NCBI RefSeq assembly: GCF_902459465.1 | Contig: NC_047066.1 | Coordinates: 186,001-250,000 of the forward strand | Reading direction: 5' to 3' | DNA: 64,000 bases | Source of the DNA: Asterias rubens | Lineage: Eukaryota > Echinodermata > Asteroidea > Forcipulatida > Asteriidae | Shown: piece by piece, positions 29,901 to 43,700 of the stretch | Numbering within the stretch: the stretch's first letter is position 1 | Layout: every line of letters starts with the position of its first letter | Position numbers and translations under genes: made by a program | The notes under the pieces: model-generated | What the model was told of the DNA's origin: nothing | Database searches by the model: none | Seen by the model: only the letters and a program-made list of their open reading frames with translations

Positions 29901-31703
29901 TCCATGTTATTTACAAATTTGAAAATAAGCCCGATCCGAGAGGGCGCTGTTCATGACGTCAATCAAGGCACGATGAATCGCATGCAGTGCCAACACAAGA
30001 TAGTGACGCTTGGCGCAAGCTAAAACAAGCCCTCAAAGTTGAAACAATACATCTGATTTTTCACGTTGGGCAATGTTCCTTTAGGTTCGTTACGTCTTTC
30101 AGGTACCTTCTTCGACTTCCCCACTAGCTGGAAAAATTGTTGGGATGGCGTCATGTTTTAGAAAAGAACTTTTCTCTTCATGTCACAATGTGTAGTGTAT
30201 TCCTGATTCTCAAAGCACATTGGCTGGAAGTGTTTGTTGCACAGCTAGAAAAGACTTGCAAACTGACCCCATCTTTAGTTGTTTTGCTACACCTGGTTGA
30301 CATTGCCATAAAAATGCAAGAAAAAAAACCTTTTTCGAAACGTACCAATTCACAACTAGGACTTGAATGTACTTGCACGTACGTGTATTCGAAGTTCGAT
30401 TGAGGCAAAGTCTGCCTCGATTGACGTCACAAAAGGGGTAGGCGGAGTCATCCCCTCAAAAATTTTTTTTTTTTTACACATTAATCGTTAAAAACATTTA
30501 CTCAACAAATTATTTTATTGTTCAGAAACATACTCTAATGTTTGAAGAAGAAAACAAAATTATGTTTCCAGGTGACTTTAAAAACTTAAGGCAAACCAAA
30601 TTGACAGTTTTTTTTCTGTAGTGAGTCTTAACATCTGTACTTAATCTGTCAAAATTTACACAAACTACGTTGAAATTTAATTTTAATTATTGTTTAAGGT
30701 TGAAGGAGGATTACTTCTTTGTAATTTTAAACAAACTACAATTGCACAATGTAGGTTAATGCCTTCTCAAATTCACAACAAGCAACTTTGACTTTCAAAA
30801 TCCTCATTGACTCCATTTCTAACTAAACTGGGTTATCAGGCTTCCAGGTTAAGGCAATATTAAATGAAAGAAATACATCCCGTTTAATTTGCTCCAAAAT
30901 TAACATTGTGATTGTAGTGTCTGGACATCTGTCCACAAATTGATATGTCAGTTAAATTGATACATGTTGAAGTCCCAAACATAATTATTCTGGGAGAAAT
31001 TCCATCATCCATGGTCCCAGCCAGGTGAATCTTTACTGTTCAGCTGTGGTATTCCTTTGAGGATATTAATTGTAGGGTTGCAACCTGATTCCAATGCCTC
31101 ATTCAGTGAGTCCAACCTAGCAATTCAGAATACCTGAACCACACAGCAGTAAGGTAATACACACCATGCTTAGGTTGTAATTCAATGCTTATCGCTTTGA
31201 GCAGCTTCCAGTGCCTTTCCATTTTGGGGACAAAGAACTGCCTGGATGCCCTAAAAGGAAGATCTCTACCTTTTGTGTTGTGAATCTTTATCTGTTTTTG
31301 TCAAATGGGTGTATATTGGTGAAAAAAACATATAAGTCCTTGATGTTATACGAATTGGTTTATTGAATATTTGTCAGCTTTAAGATGTCTAACATGTACA
31401 TAAAATTGAAATGTGTTTCTTAGCAATCTATTTACAGTAGACCTTACAATCTAATTCAAACAGAATAATGTGCAATTGTTTTTGATACAATTTTAACAGT
31501 GTTTCCAGCTTAACATAAATATGTAGTCAATCTATCTTTGTTTAACCCAAAGTTTATATTTTTATGTCTAAATGTGTAAAGTTCCACTGTAGCTAGTAAT
31601 TTTGTCTTTGTTTGACCCAAAATTATTACATACACAGTATCAGTTTTTCCTTATAACCTGGATGATTTTTTTTTTAAAGATTAAATTTCAATTGAATTTG
31701 AAG

Positions 31704-31734
<31 letters not shown>

Positions 31735-34700
31735 GTAAACTGAAGAATTCTGAAACTTAGGCCTACACAAAAAAATTCTTTGGAGAAAGTTGATGCCAAA
31801 AGGAATACATGGTATTATGTACCGTATGTCTAGTGCAAATGAAAGGCCTATTTAGTGTATTATCTCCACTGGTGATTTTGGGATTGGTTTTCTATTGTAA
31901 ATTCAATCTCTTTAATGAATAGGTATGTCTGAAGGCTTCTTGTCTGAGCGATCAATACATTCCCAAACCCTACCTTAGTGATCAGATAGAGAAACCAATA
32001 GACCATAAGGAACAGTACATTGTACCCTTGGGGTAATACTGCACACATTAAAACCATAGCATTGGCCAGTACTAGCCACACCCCTAGAGTAAAGTGGGTC
32101 TCTCATCCCATCCTAGAGTAATACTGAACACATTAAAACCATAGCATGGGCCAGTACTAGCCACACCCCTACAGTAAAGTGGGTCTCTCATCCCATCCTA
32201 GGGTAATACTGAACACATTAAAACCATAGCATGAGCCAGTACTAGCCACAGCCCTAGAGTAAAGTGGGTCTCTCATCCGATCCTAGGGTAATACTGAACA
32301 CATTAAAACCATGGCATTGGCCAGTACCAGCCACAGCCCTAGAGTAAAGCGGGTCTCTCATCCCATCCTAGGGTAATACTGAACACATTAAAACCATAGC
32401 ATGGGCCAGTACTAGCCACAGCCCTAGAGTAAAGTGGGTCTCTCATCCCATCCTAGGGTAATACTGAACATATTAAAACCATAGCATTGGCCAGTACCAG
32501 CCACACCCCTAGAGTAAAGTGGGTCTCTCATCCCATCCTAGGGTAATACTGAACACATTAAAACCATAGCATGGGCCAGTACCAGCCACACCCCTAGAGT
32601 AAAGTGGGTCTCTCATCCCATCCTAGGGTAATACTGAACACATTAAAACCATAGCATGTGCCAGTACTAGCCACACCCCTAGAGTAAAGTGGGTCTCTCA
32701 TCCCATCCTAGGGTAATACTGAACACATTAAAACCATAGCATGGGCCAGTACCAGCCACACCCCTAGAGTAAAGTGGGTCTCTCATCCCATCCTAGGGTA
32801 ATACTGAACACATTAAAACCATAGCATGTGCCAGTACTAGCCACACCCCTAGAGTAAAGTGGGTCTCTCATCCCATCCTAGGGTAATACTGTACACATTA
32901 AAACCATAGCATGGGTCAGTACCAGCCACACCCCTAGAGTAAAGTGGGTCTCTCATCCCATCCTAGGGTAATACTGAACACATTAAAACCATAGCATGGG
33001 CCAGTACTAGCCACACCCCTAGAGTAAAGTGGGTCTCTCATCCCATCCTAGGGTAATACTGAACACATTAAAACCATAGCATGGGCCAGTACTAGCCACA
33101 CCCCTAGAGTAAAGTGGGTCTCTCATCCCATCCTAGGGTAATACTGAACACATTAAAACCATAGCATGGGCCAGTACCAGCCACACCCCTAGAGTAAAGT
33201 GGGTCTCTCATCCCATCCTAGTGTAATACTGAACACATTAAAACCATAGCATGTGCCAGTACTAGCGCTTCCCTAGAGTAAAGTGGGTCTCTCATCCCAT
33301 CCTAGGGTAATACTGAACACTAAGCTTGGGAGATATTGATTTATTTTATTCACGATACATGTATATCGCCGACAATATATCGCGATATTCGATATAATCG
33401 CAAGTAATTAAATTTGACATCATCAGTCTTCAAACTCTCAGTGAAAGTTGTAGAAGAGACAGTTATAGCATAAGAGAGGTGTTCTAATGACCTACTCTTC
33501 TTGTTTTACTCCAAACCTATGGGGTGCAAGATGTCTCAGCTTGGAAATACATCACGATATTGCGATACTTAATCGATATCGTGATATATCCCAATATATC
33601 AAGAAGGACTTAGCGTATCAAACCTATTGTTTTTTGGACCCCCCTCAGATAAATGTTAAGCTCATTATGGCTAAAACAATAGAAATGTTGTCCGAGCGAT
33701 ATCTCACGAAGGACTTAGCGGATCAACTCAAAACTTGGTTTGTGGATTGGTCAAGGGATCCCCCAGAAGCCTGTTTTTGGACCCCCTCAGATAAATATTA
33801 AGATCAGTATGGCTAAAACAATAACTCATCAAAAAGGACTTGGTGTAGCAACTCCTACCTCAGCGGGGCATTTGTGTTGTCAACACACCATTCTTGTTTT
33901 GTTTTTTTTTTGTTTTTTTTGTTTTTTTTTTTTCTTTTTTTTCTTCTTACCCGGGAGGTACGTGCCCCCTGCTGGTTATTGAGTTACTAGACTAAACCCA
34001 TGAAGTCTTCACTGTATTTACCCTAAGGAAATAATATCCAGCAGACTGTAGATCTTGGCGTAGAGATGAGTCTTCTGATCATGCTGATTACTGTGATGTG
34101 TGACAATTATTATGACCACAATCGTGACAATCCAGTCCCATTGCTCACCTTTACAGCACCTTTATATGACCCCAGGCTAGAGAAGTCAGGTACCCATACA
34201 AGTACTGCTGCTAATTGTCTTATACACTACAAACAAAGTAAACAAAACAGTTAAACATTATCATTAAACCATCTTGGAAGAAAAGTCACATTTGATGTTG
34301 GAGCCTACATATACATTACGTATATTTACCTTTTCAGCAGTATTATCTGTAGGCCCCAGTAAATAATGGTACATCCAGGAAGGACTTGCAACACCTCACC
34401 TGTAATTTGTGACATTAATCTTGTTTAACAAAATCTTTGATTAACTAAGGTCTGGAATTTCATATTTGAAAGAGCAATACCATTTTCATTTTTATTTGAA
34501 TTTGAAATTAAAGGCCAAGACCAAGGGCAACAGAGGTCATGGCTTGCATGGTCTTGCTGTGTTATTTCAGGCCAGCAATTTCCGTACAACTTTCTAACTT
34601 AACCATCTGGCAGAATGGCAGATCCTTACGTATGCATAGTAAATGAGCTTAGTGACCTTTCCCTGGTTCACACTCATCTAGCCTACAGCTAAATGACTGA

Positions 34701-37700
34701 TACCCTGAGAGAATTCGCTGTAAATAAAGTTAATTTGTTTGGGTGGGGTGGTCAGGATAATTCCCTTGGCAGTGCCTAGCCACTAGTCTAGTTAATTAAA
34801 TTTATGCTGGTCTAGGCTGGTTCGATTCTGATCGGATACGCATTCTAGTACTTGTCTGTATTTATTTACATATAGTCCTTGGTTGAGAAATTGAACCAAT
34901 AAATGTATGGATACATCAAACCGATATTTATGCATGAATGGGTAGACAATCCCACACATCCTGTTAAAGTAAATAAAGTACCATGTAATTCTTGAGATTT
35001 AATGCTTGCTGGGTTTGATTTAGGTAAGCTATCATGAATTAATAAAGAGTTAACATACATTGGTAATATACATATAACACTGTCTGTCACCCCAGTCTTA
35101 AATCATTTGGTCATGAGGTAGGACACAAAAGTAACAATTACATTGGAGGAATAAATACTAAAATTATCAGAAACAAAAGAAACTTTGAGAATTTAAAGAT
35201 ATGACAGCACCTCACATTTTTAGTGTTCCATTAGTCTGTCAGAAAGACACTTCTTGCACAGAAAAGGGAACTCTACTCTATCCAGAATCAATAAGTGAGT
35301 TTTCCATTGAGTTGGAGAGAGTTTCTTCTGCTGTTGACATATTTTGATGAACACAATGTTACCTGTGAAAACTTAAATATATAAGCATATGAGATTAGAA
35401 TAAAGAAAAAAACGCTGTAGACTACCGCGTTTTGTCTTTGCTTGTCTTTGCTTGTAGTTGACTTAAAACTTGTACATCAGATGACTTGAAGCTGTCTCAT
35501 TTCCGTGAATCAGTCTGGTGTACGTACACGTACATCATGTAGCAGCCTGTACTACGTATGTAGCTTGCATCCACTATCTCTGCCTTTCACACCTCTGTGT
35601 TCTTCTACTGCATCTTCAAGACATTGCATCTTCTCACCTTCCGAGCTAAGCAATCCCCAAGATAGAAAAGAGCACTGTTCTATTGACACCTCAGGCACAG
35701 TATGGAGAAAACGGAATACTTGTTATTATAAAACACCCAAGCAGATCCTTGCCATTTGATTGGAGGATTGTCCGTCACGTGATAGCAAATAAAAGTACCA
35801 TTGCATGCTGAGTCACTCACCGTGCTTTTTCGTTCCATCCGAAAAGTACCATTGCACGCTGCCAGCGTGCAATGGTACTTTTCGGATGGAACGAAAAAGC
35901 TGAGTAAAAACATCACTGCGTGCGCGCGTGTCTTTGGTAACGCAGCAGTGTTACTGCAAGGCATATTAGTAAAATTACTAGCATTCGGCTTCTACAATTA
36001 AAAATTGTAGGCCTACGCTTTGTTTGTTTTGAAAGTTGTATCTTTCAATCAAAATGACAAAGATCTACTTGGATGTTATATAAAACAAACAATGAATGTT
36101 TTTCATTCGTGCAATGGTGCGAATATGTTCATTCGGTGAAAGCTGGAATGTTCCATTCAACTCGGCTCCGCCTCGTTGAATAGAACATTCCATGTTTCAA
36201 CTCATGAACATATTCGCACCATTGCACTCATAAACATTCATTATGTGTTACTATAGGCTATGTATGTAATTTAGGATGACTGTTTTACAAAGTCATTGAT
36301 TCAATATTAAAAAAAAGAGAACAACTTTGACAAGTAAAAGCCAGATTAAGTTAACTTCTTGTTTACTATGTACAAGTAAAATTTACAAGATGTTGTTGAA
36401 TTGTTCTTGAATTGGTTGGTAGTCTTACATGCAGGGAAGTTATAATGTAGAGTCCAGCATTCTCTGAAGTCAATCAGAGCATAGAGCAAGGAAATCAGAG
36501 TTTCAACCTCTGGTTCTTTTCAGAACCAACACTACTCAATAGAGATGGCGCTACCAGTTACCACCTAACTATGGATGCAGACTGAGTGGCACATCCTATT
36601 TATTTTGTTGCCTGACTGATCATGTAGTTCGTGCATACTGCCCAATTTCCTGATGCTCATGATCAAGTGTCCAGGTGTTTCTGTATTTTCTTTGTTTCAT
36701 TGTGTTTGTGCCTAAGGGTGTGCGTTTTTTACATTGCAGATTAAAGGGGATATGGATTATACGAATCATGTACATGTACATGAAACCATACATATGTACA
36801 CCATTTTATCATTTATTTATTATTTTTTATTTATCTTGTCTGGTTTTCACAAAGAAACAGATCTAACTTACTTTAGAATACAGTATGGTGAACAATTAAT
36901 TCAATGAAACTAATATCAAGGGTAGGACAGCATACTAGACTGCTCTTTACGAATGTCATTTAGGGGCAAGGCCATTGGAATTTTACAAACAGGCACCCCC
37001 ATCAAAGAGTCTATGAAAACACTTTGAATGTACAGTGACTATGGCAACTGGTAACATGAAACATGGCCGCTGTGGTTTACCGCTATTGATGGTTGGAAGT
37101 TTAGGTTTCTATTTATCTGTAAACTTATCCCTGCCCAAAATGGTTTCGGTTGCTGGTGTAAATGTGTAGCTCCAGTGGTTAGACGTTTTATCTTAATTCA
37201 AATTTGTATATTTGCCTCATGAACAAAAATGTACAAGTGTTTTTTTGTCTCCATTTAAATAATACTTTCTTTGATAGTAGTACTTTTAAAGAGGTACTGA
37301 AGATAGTGTTCTAAGAAGCCCTTGATAACTCATGGGGTTACTAAAAGAATGATTTACAATTTACCTTCATTTCAACATCTTCTTAAATTGAGATCCTAGT
37401 TTTAGACCTTTCTGTCAGCAATGATCCCCCACTCCTCGTCATAAATCCATCACTTTTCAGTACTAGACTGATGTAAGGTTGCAAATGATTTAGGCTTTTC
37501 CAATTCAAACAGTTGGCAAAACACTTGAAAGTCACACATAAACATCCAAGTACTTGAGTACATTCAGGTTTTGTATACTAAATTGTCTGTGCTTTGAATC
37601 ATGTGTTAATGATCTTAATGTTCTACTTTCTTGTTTAAGATTGTTGGATGTTTTGTTCTTCAATATTTTGTTTAAAGCGCCTGAGAGCTTTTGTATGTAG

Positions 37701-40700
37701 TTTGCGATGTTTGGCATTTATAACTTGTGTATTTATTGCCTGGTATGCTCTGATTACCTTCATTAGACCATGCTTTCTATTCTACTATTACAAACTAGTC
37801 AAGTCTGTCATTCATGACCAAACCTTAATCATTTACCTCTATTCAGAAAGTAATATAAAAGAAGGAGTTTTTTAATTATCAAGTTCATGCTTGAGAGTAA
37901 TACTCTTTTTACTGACAATTTGCAGAGATAATTTGAACTGCAGTTTTGAAGAACCCAATGTTCTGATTCTGACCTTATTTCTAGGGGGTTTAATGCTCTA
38001 GTTCTAGGACTGATTGATCACCAATGGTTGGGCTAATAATCATAGAATCCATATTCAGGGTGATTTTTGCAATGTTTTGCAAGATTTAAGTTTTGATTGA
38101 AGTTTTATTTTTGAATTTTTAATACAAGATGTTCATTATGTCTTATCATACTTCTATAAAGCCCTTCTCTATAGTCTGAAAATGTTTGGGCTGAGTTTTA
38201 GTCTTCTAACATTTTTGGACTGCAATATGTACATTGTAGCTCTCGCATGAACTCTGGCATTATAATACACATTTGATTGAATTCTGTATCACCATTGGGG
38301 AAACCTCTGCAGATTATTTTTTGCAAGGTTACATTGATGCAATGCTTCAATTAGTGTCAACATTAATTGATTCCAAACAATGAAGAGTAAACGCTACTAA
38401 TGTTGGTCTAATTGCTCACTCCTTCCTACGGTGTATGTACACCTTTCAATACAGTTGTGTAAACAACCTGTTCAGTGTAATTGATTTTTAGCATCTAAAA
38501 ATAGTGTAATGGTAATTCTCTTTTTCATTCGATGATATTTTTCTCATATCTGCCATTTTGTAAAATCTAATAAAAATATTTCACTGCATGTGACATGATG
38601 TTTGCACATTGCATAACGTTCAATACGTAAAGCAGGAACCTACCATTTTTTCATTGGCAATATTTGCCAAGTAGGCGGAAGTTATACATTTATTAAGCAT
38701 TACGATAAACCCTAACCATCTGGTCTACTATAATTGCTGACATCATCACAGTACCAGTGTCTGTTAAAGGTGATGGTACCATTGGTACTGTCTGCATTCA
38801 TTGCAATCAATTGTGGTTTGTATTTGTCAATTAAGTATTGAATTATGGTTAAATAAACTCACTTGGAAAATCTTTATACTGTTTTTTATGTTCCACAAGC
38901 AATTTTCAGAAATGGAAACCCTCACTTCCAAACTGTCTCTAATTCAGTGCTGCCAACTCTCCATGATTCTGAAGAAAGTTCCCTGGAAATCAACAAATCT
39001 TTCCATGTGCTGGTGAACAAATTGAAAATCTCCCTGACTATGGAAACCTTTTCCTTATTAATCTCACTGATTGCAAGATGCAAATTTAGGCAGCTCTGCC
39101 TTATTATGTACGTACAAATTAGATTTGTTATTTCTCATCAAATATGAAATTTCAGACAGAAATATTTCAAGGGATGTTTTCTACTATCATCATGATTAGA
39201 CTGTGCAAGTTGTATGTAAATCTGTGATCTTCATGGTTTTTGTACCAATTCTGTAACGTTCGTTTAAATATAAAAAATGTCTGAAAACAGGCATTGATGC
39301 ATTTAACTAGGCCCTATCAAAGGTGTACTGTAGAAATGTTGAGTAGCTTGAGTGTAACATTCAATACATGTAAGCCATCCCATGTGTAGAGTAGCTTTAA
39401 GCAGATGATGTGTTGTCCTCAGTGTAAGGTCACACAGAGGTCAAACAGTTGAAAACATGTGGCGGTCCATTCAGTGGTTTGGTTTAACAAGGCTGGCTGG
39501 GCCCAACACACAATGAGTGTGATGTAAAAATGGTCTTTCAAACTGACACCATTTTAACAAGGGTCCCTCGCTTAATTTTAGCAAGGTTTGGAAATAGTAA
39601 CAAAAGCATCTCCAGTGCAAGGACAATAGTCTTTAAACAATACTGTCCCATAAATTATGGATAACTTGAGAACATCTCACTAGGGACTTTGGACTGTTTG
39701 TGTCTGTTTGAGCAAATTTTGTGGATTTATGTAATTTTAAGTGTTGCTGTATGAAAAGGGCTTTCCAAAAAACATTATAAACGAAGCAAGGGAAAGTAGT
39801 TTATTTATTATGATCAATATTTGCCTCTTTTAAAGGAACATGTTGATCGGTCGAGTTGGTCTTTGAAAAGCCTTTGTAACCGTTTGTTATAAAATGCATC
39901 ACGATTAGAAAGATGTTTTAAAAGTAGAATATAATGATCCACACGAGTATCACTCGAAATTGCATGGCTTTTCTTTTACCTCGTCGACAAACACGGTCGG
40001 CCATTTATGGGGGTCAAAATTGTGACTCCCATAAATGACCGACCGTGTTAGTTCGCAAAGTAAAAGGAAAACCATGCAATTTCGAGGCAAATGTGTGTGG
40101 GTTATTGTATTCTACTTTTAAAATATCTTTCTAACTACTGTATGCATTTTTTAACCAAATGGTTACAAATGCTTTTTAAAGACCAACTCGACCGATCCAA
40201 GGCAACGTGTTCCTTTAACTCTCATGTCATGGTAGAGAATTCAAGGGGAATTCCAACAAATTATTTATGACGTATTTATTTAGTTTTTTTTGGGGGGGGG
40301 GGCAGAAACTTAGCTTCATTTTACATAGGTAAATTTCATTCACTTCTATTATATTGAATTAACAGTTGAAAGGTATTTTTTAAGATTTAGACATGACAAT
40401 TTTATACATTGCACTCGGATAAATTTAGTGATATATCTAAGAGAGACTTCTTATAGGTTGGTTACCACACACTAAATAACAATGAGTAAATTATTAAAAG
40501 TATTTTAAGAAAGTTTGAATTGGTATTCAAATTATTGTACATCTGTTGTATATGACTGTGTGTACACCTGTACTGACATTTGATTGATAACTATTTTTCA
40601 GGAAAATACTCGAAGTGTATTTTTAAAACAGAAGTTCACATGGCCATGACATGAATGATTGGTTAATATAAGAGCTTATTCAACACCAGTCAGCACTAGC

Positions 40701-43700
40701 CCGCACAAATATTATGATGGTCCATGATTTCTTGTATAAAGTTATAGGTTGCCCAGAGACTGGTATCGATGGGTAACAATGTTCATATCTTTACTACACG
40801 CAATCTCACATTGAAATGCATACTTGATGGCTATGTGTACTTGTTGTCACAAATTAATATAACGTGCAGATAGTTCACACTCATGTGCACATTACATTAC
40901 AAACCCTGGGATGTTATGTAGCCATGTATGCCGGCTAAATTTACATACATGTACATGTTGTTAAATGGTTCCCTGCCGTTCTATTGTTCAAGTTTTGCGA
41001 ATAAAAGCAGTTAAAAAAAAAAAAAAAATTAGCAACAAACAATGTTTCCAACAAAGATAATAGTTACCAGCCAAAACATCTATGAACCGGTGCTTTGTGA
41101 TTGGTAAACTTAATTTCTCTCTGCTTGATAAGCCTATTTATTGACGTTGTCAGTGCTACACAATGACTGGCACTATTTATTTACATAGTGGTAAGTGGTA
41201 CATACTGTCTTCTACCATTAGGCCTACCTTCTGTAAACCCTGAAAGTTTTTGTAAATCTGTGAACTTTTTTTTTCTGTTCCAAAAGTGTATAATGGCTTT
41301 AAAGACTTTAATGAGGCATGCCTTCATGACTTGGTGCTCTCTTAAAAACTGTCAAACACCAGACAAGATTCAAACCCATTCCACTCGAAACTGAATCGAG
41401 AAAGTGGGGTAATTTCACTGGGTCAGCATTGGGGAAAATGTGTAGAACTAACTATAGAAGAACCAATGATGTCTTAACATTTCCCTTAGCAGATAATTTA
41501 AACAATCATGCTTTGTAGTTTTATGGCCTACATACATGCAGAACCCTTCAAAATAAGGTTCTCTATAACAAATGGAGGCAATATAACCCAACCTTGCTAT
41601 CAAATAGTTCTGACGACATCATTGTATCCTACATGTTTGTACCTGTCATTGGACTGACGGTAATCTTCCTGGCTGGATATTTCATAAATGAATCAAAGGC
41701 TGCTTGATTTAGTTTGCTGTAGTACAATATTGACTTATAATTCATGCAGAAATTAATTCCTGAGGTACTTTATTCAATACTGAATAATGCAGTAATAACA
41801 CTATGCAGTAGACTCCAAGGAGTGTAACTGCACTTCTTGAGTCACAAGATGCTGCACAACCATCACACAAAACAAGTCAAGACATGTTCTCTTATTACAA
41901 CACTTACACAATATAAATGCAATTTGGACTTATTTGTCTGCTACGTTTTGTTTGAGAAATGAAATTGTGTTTCAGAAACAAAGTCATTGTTCTGTGGTAA
42001 TGATGGCACGCATGTGTTTACCTAGAGTGTAATTTAAATTTACACAGCCTGAGTCGCAGTGCATACATGTACTCAAAGATTAATTAAGTATTGCATTTGA
42101 GTGTTTGCATTAATTTATACAAAATATAGTATACAAAAAATAAATGGAAGGCGCATTCCAGTTTACAATCCTCCAGTTTCAAGTAACATTAACATCCTAA
42201 ATCTAAACTGTAAATAAGGGAATAAAAGGGTAGCGACAATTTCGAATTCCCGTGTGATCAAAACCCGAGCCGAAGGCAAGGGCTTTTATCGCACGGCAAC
42301 GACCCTGCAATACTCTTTTATTCCCATTCATAAATGCCCTTTTGTTAAAAAATTTAAAAAAATACAGACACTTTGACAGTTAAAACTTCGAGGTTTGAAA
42401 TACTTTTTTCAAAAACTTTGTGAAGAGTGTGTTGCGCATGGGTTATGTGTATGCGCGCGCTCGCTTAGAAACAGTTACGCAGCTATGAATTGCACGTACG
42501 CGTGATAACCTTGCGCGCCGGTATGTGGAAGCCAGCTGGTTATAATCACTGGTCATTTAAACACCCCCACGTGACACGCCATCCACCAATAGAGAAACTG
42601 TCTGGGGTATTTATAAATACACGCATTTGGATACACGCATATATATGAAACCACCCACTTTTAGTAAAGACTTGGTGCACACAAAAACCACTTAATGATT
42701 ACACTGCGCATAGGGCTTTGTATTTAAAATGCTTTTGAATGCACATACTGTACTGATAATTGCTTAAATCAGTGTAGCTTAGCCAGGGTAGTTATAAGCA
42801 TCTATTGAGACTACAAAATGTAGCTCAATATGGAAACTGTTCTATATTCATAGCCCCCCCCCCCCCCCCATGTTGCAACAACCCTGTTTAGATCTTGTTG
42901 TGATGTACACGCTGGAGTCAGGGTTAGGATTAAGGTTTTTAAGGATTATTCAAAAAAAACTCATGGGTGTCGGAAGAAATTGGAACCATAGGTGTTTCAC
43001 CGCCGCTCAATATAAATGTGTTATTTCCCAGTGCTGTACATTCATGTACTATGTTTGTACATCATGTCCAAATGCAGGTACGTGTAGAACTGGTCAGAAC
43101 TAGTTTGACAACTAGGTTCATTCAAGTGCGGGAAATATTAGCATCCTGAAAAGGAACAAAATGAATGACAGATTTCCCTCTCTTTGTTTGATTTCTTTGT
43201 CAAATTCAGGGTGGTTCATTGTGAACAAGGTGAAAAGGCTTGAAATTGCAATCAGCTGATTTTAGAATTAAAGCGACATAGACAAATTAAATTCTCTGTA
43301 TGCCAAAATTTTGCATGCTTGGGATTTTGTTTACATTGCAATGGTTTGGAAAACTAAATTAGATAAGGTGTAGCTTTTACCTTAAGGCATTATTAGGAGC
43401 AAAGTCAGGGTTCTCCCAGGCTGTTTTTCCAAAGAGTTATCAAATATCTGGAACAAATGTTGAAGTTAATCACCTTCAAATGAGACGCATTTAATTGTTT
43501 TAATTGACATAAAATGTGTTCTTGTTGATTAATTTGTACCTTGGGTGTTTCTAGAATGCTACAGATTTCATTTTGTTGTAACTGTTTTTTTCATTTAGCG
43601 TGTCGATCCAAATACTTACCTGATATTAATGCCTTTAGCCTAATGAAGTACAGTAGATTATGCATGGCTAGCACCTCAATGTCATCGGCCTGGATTAACA

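Noticed and set aside
33487..33801. 104-residue frame as a coding gene
   Set aside because: It spans two halves of an internal duplication next to an ATATCG-rich palindromic stretch. No family match and no splice or start support.
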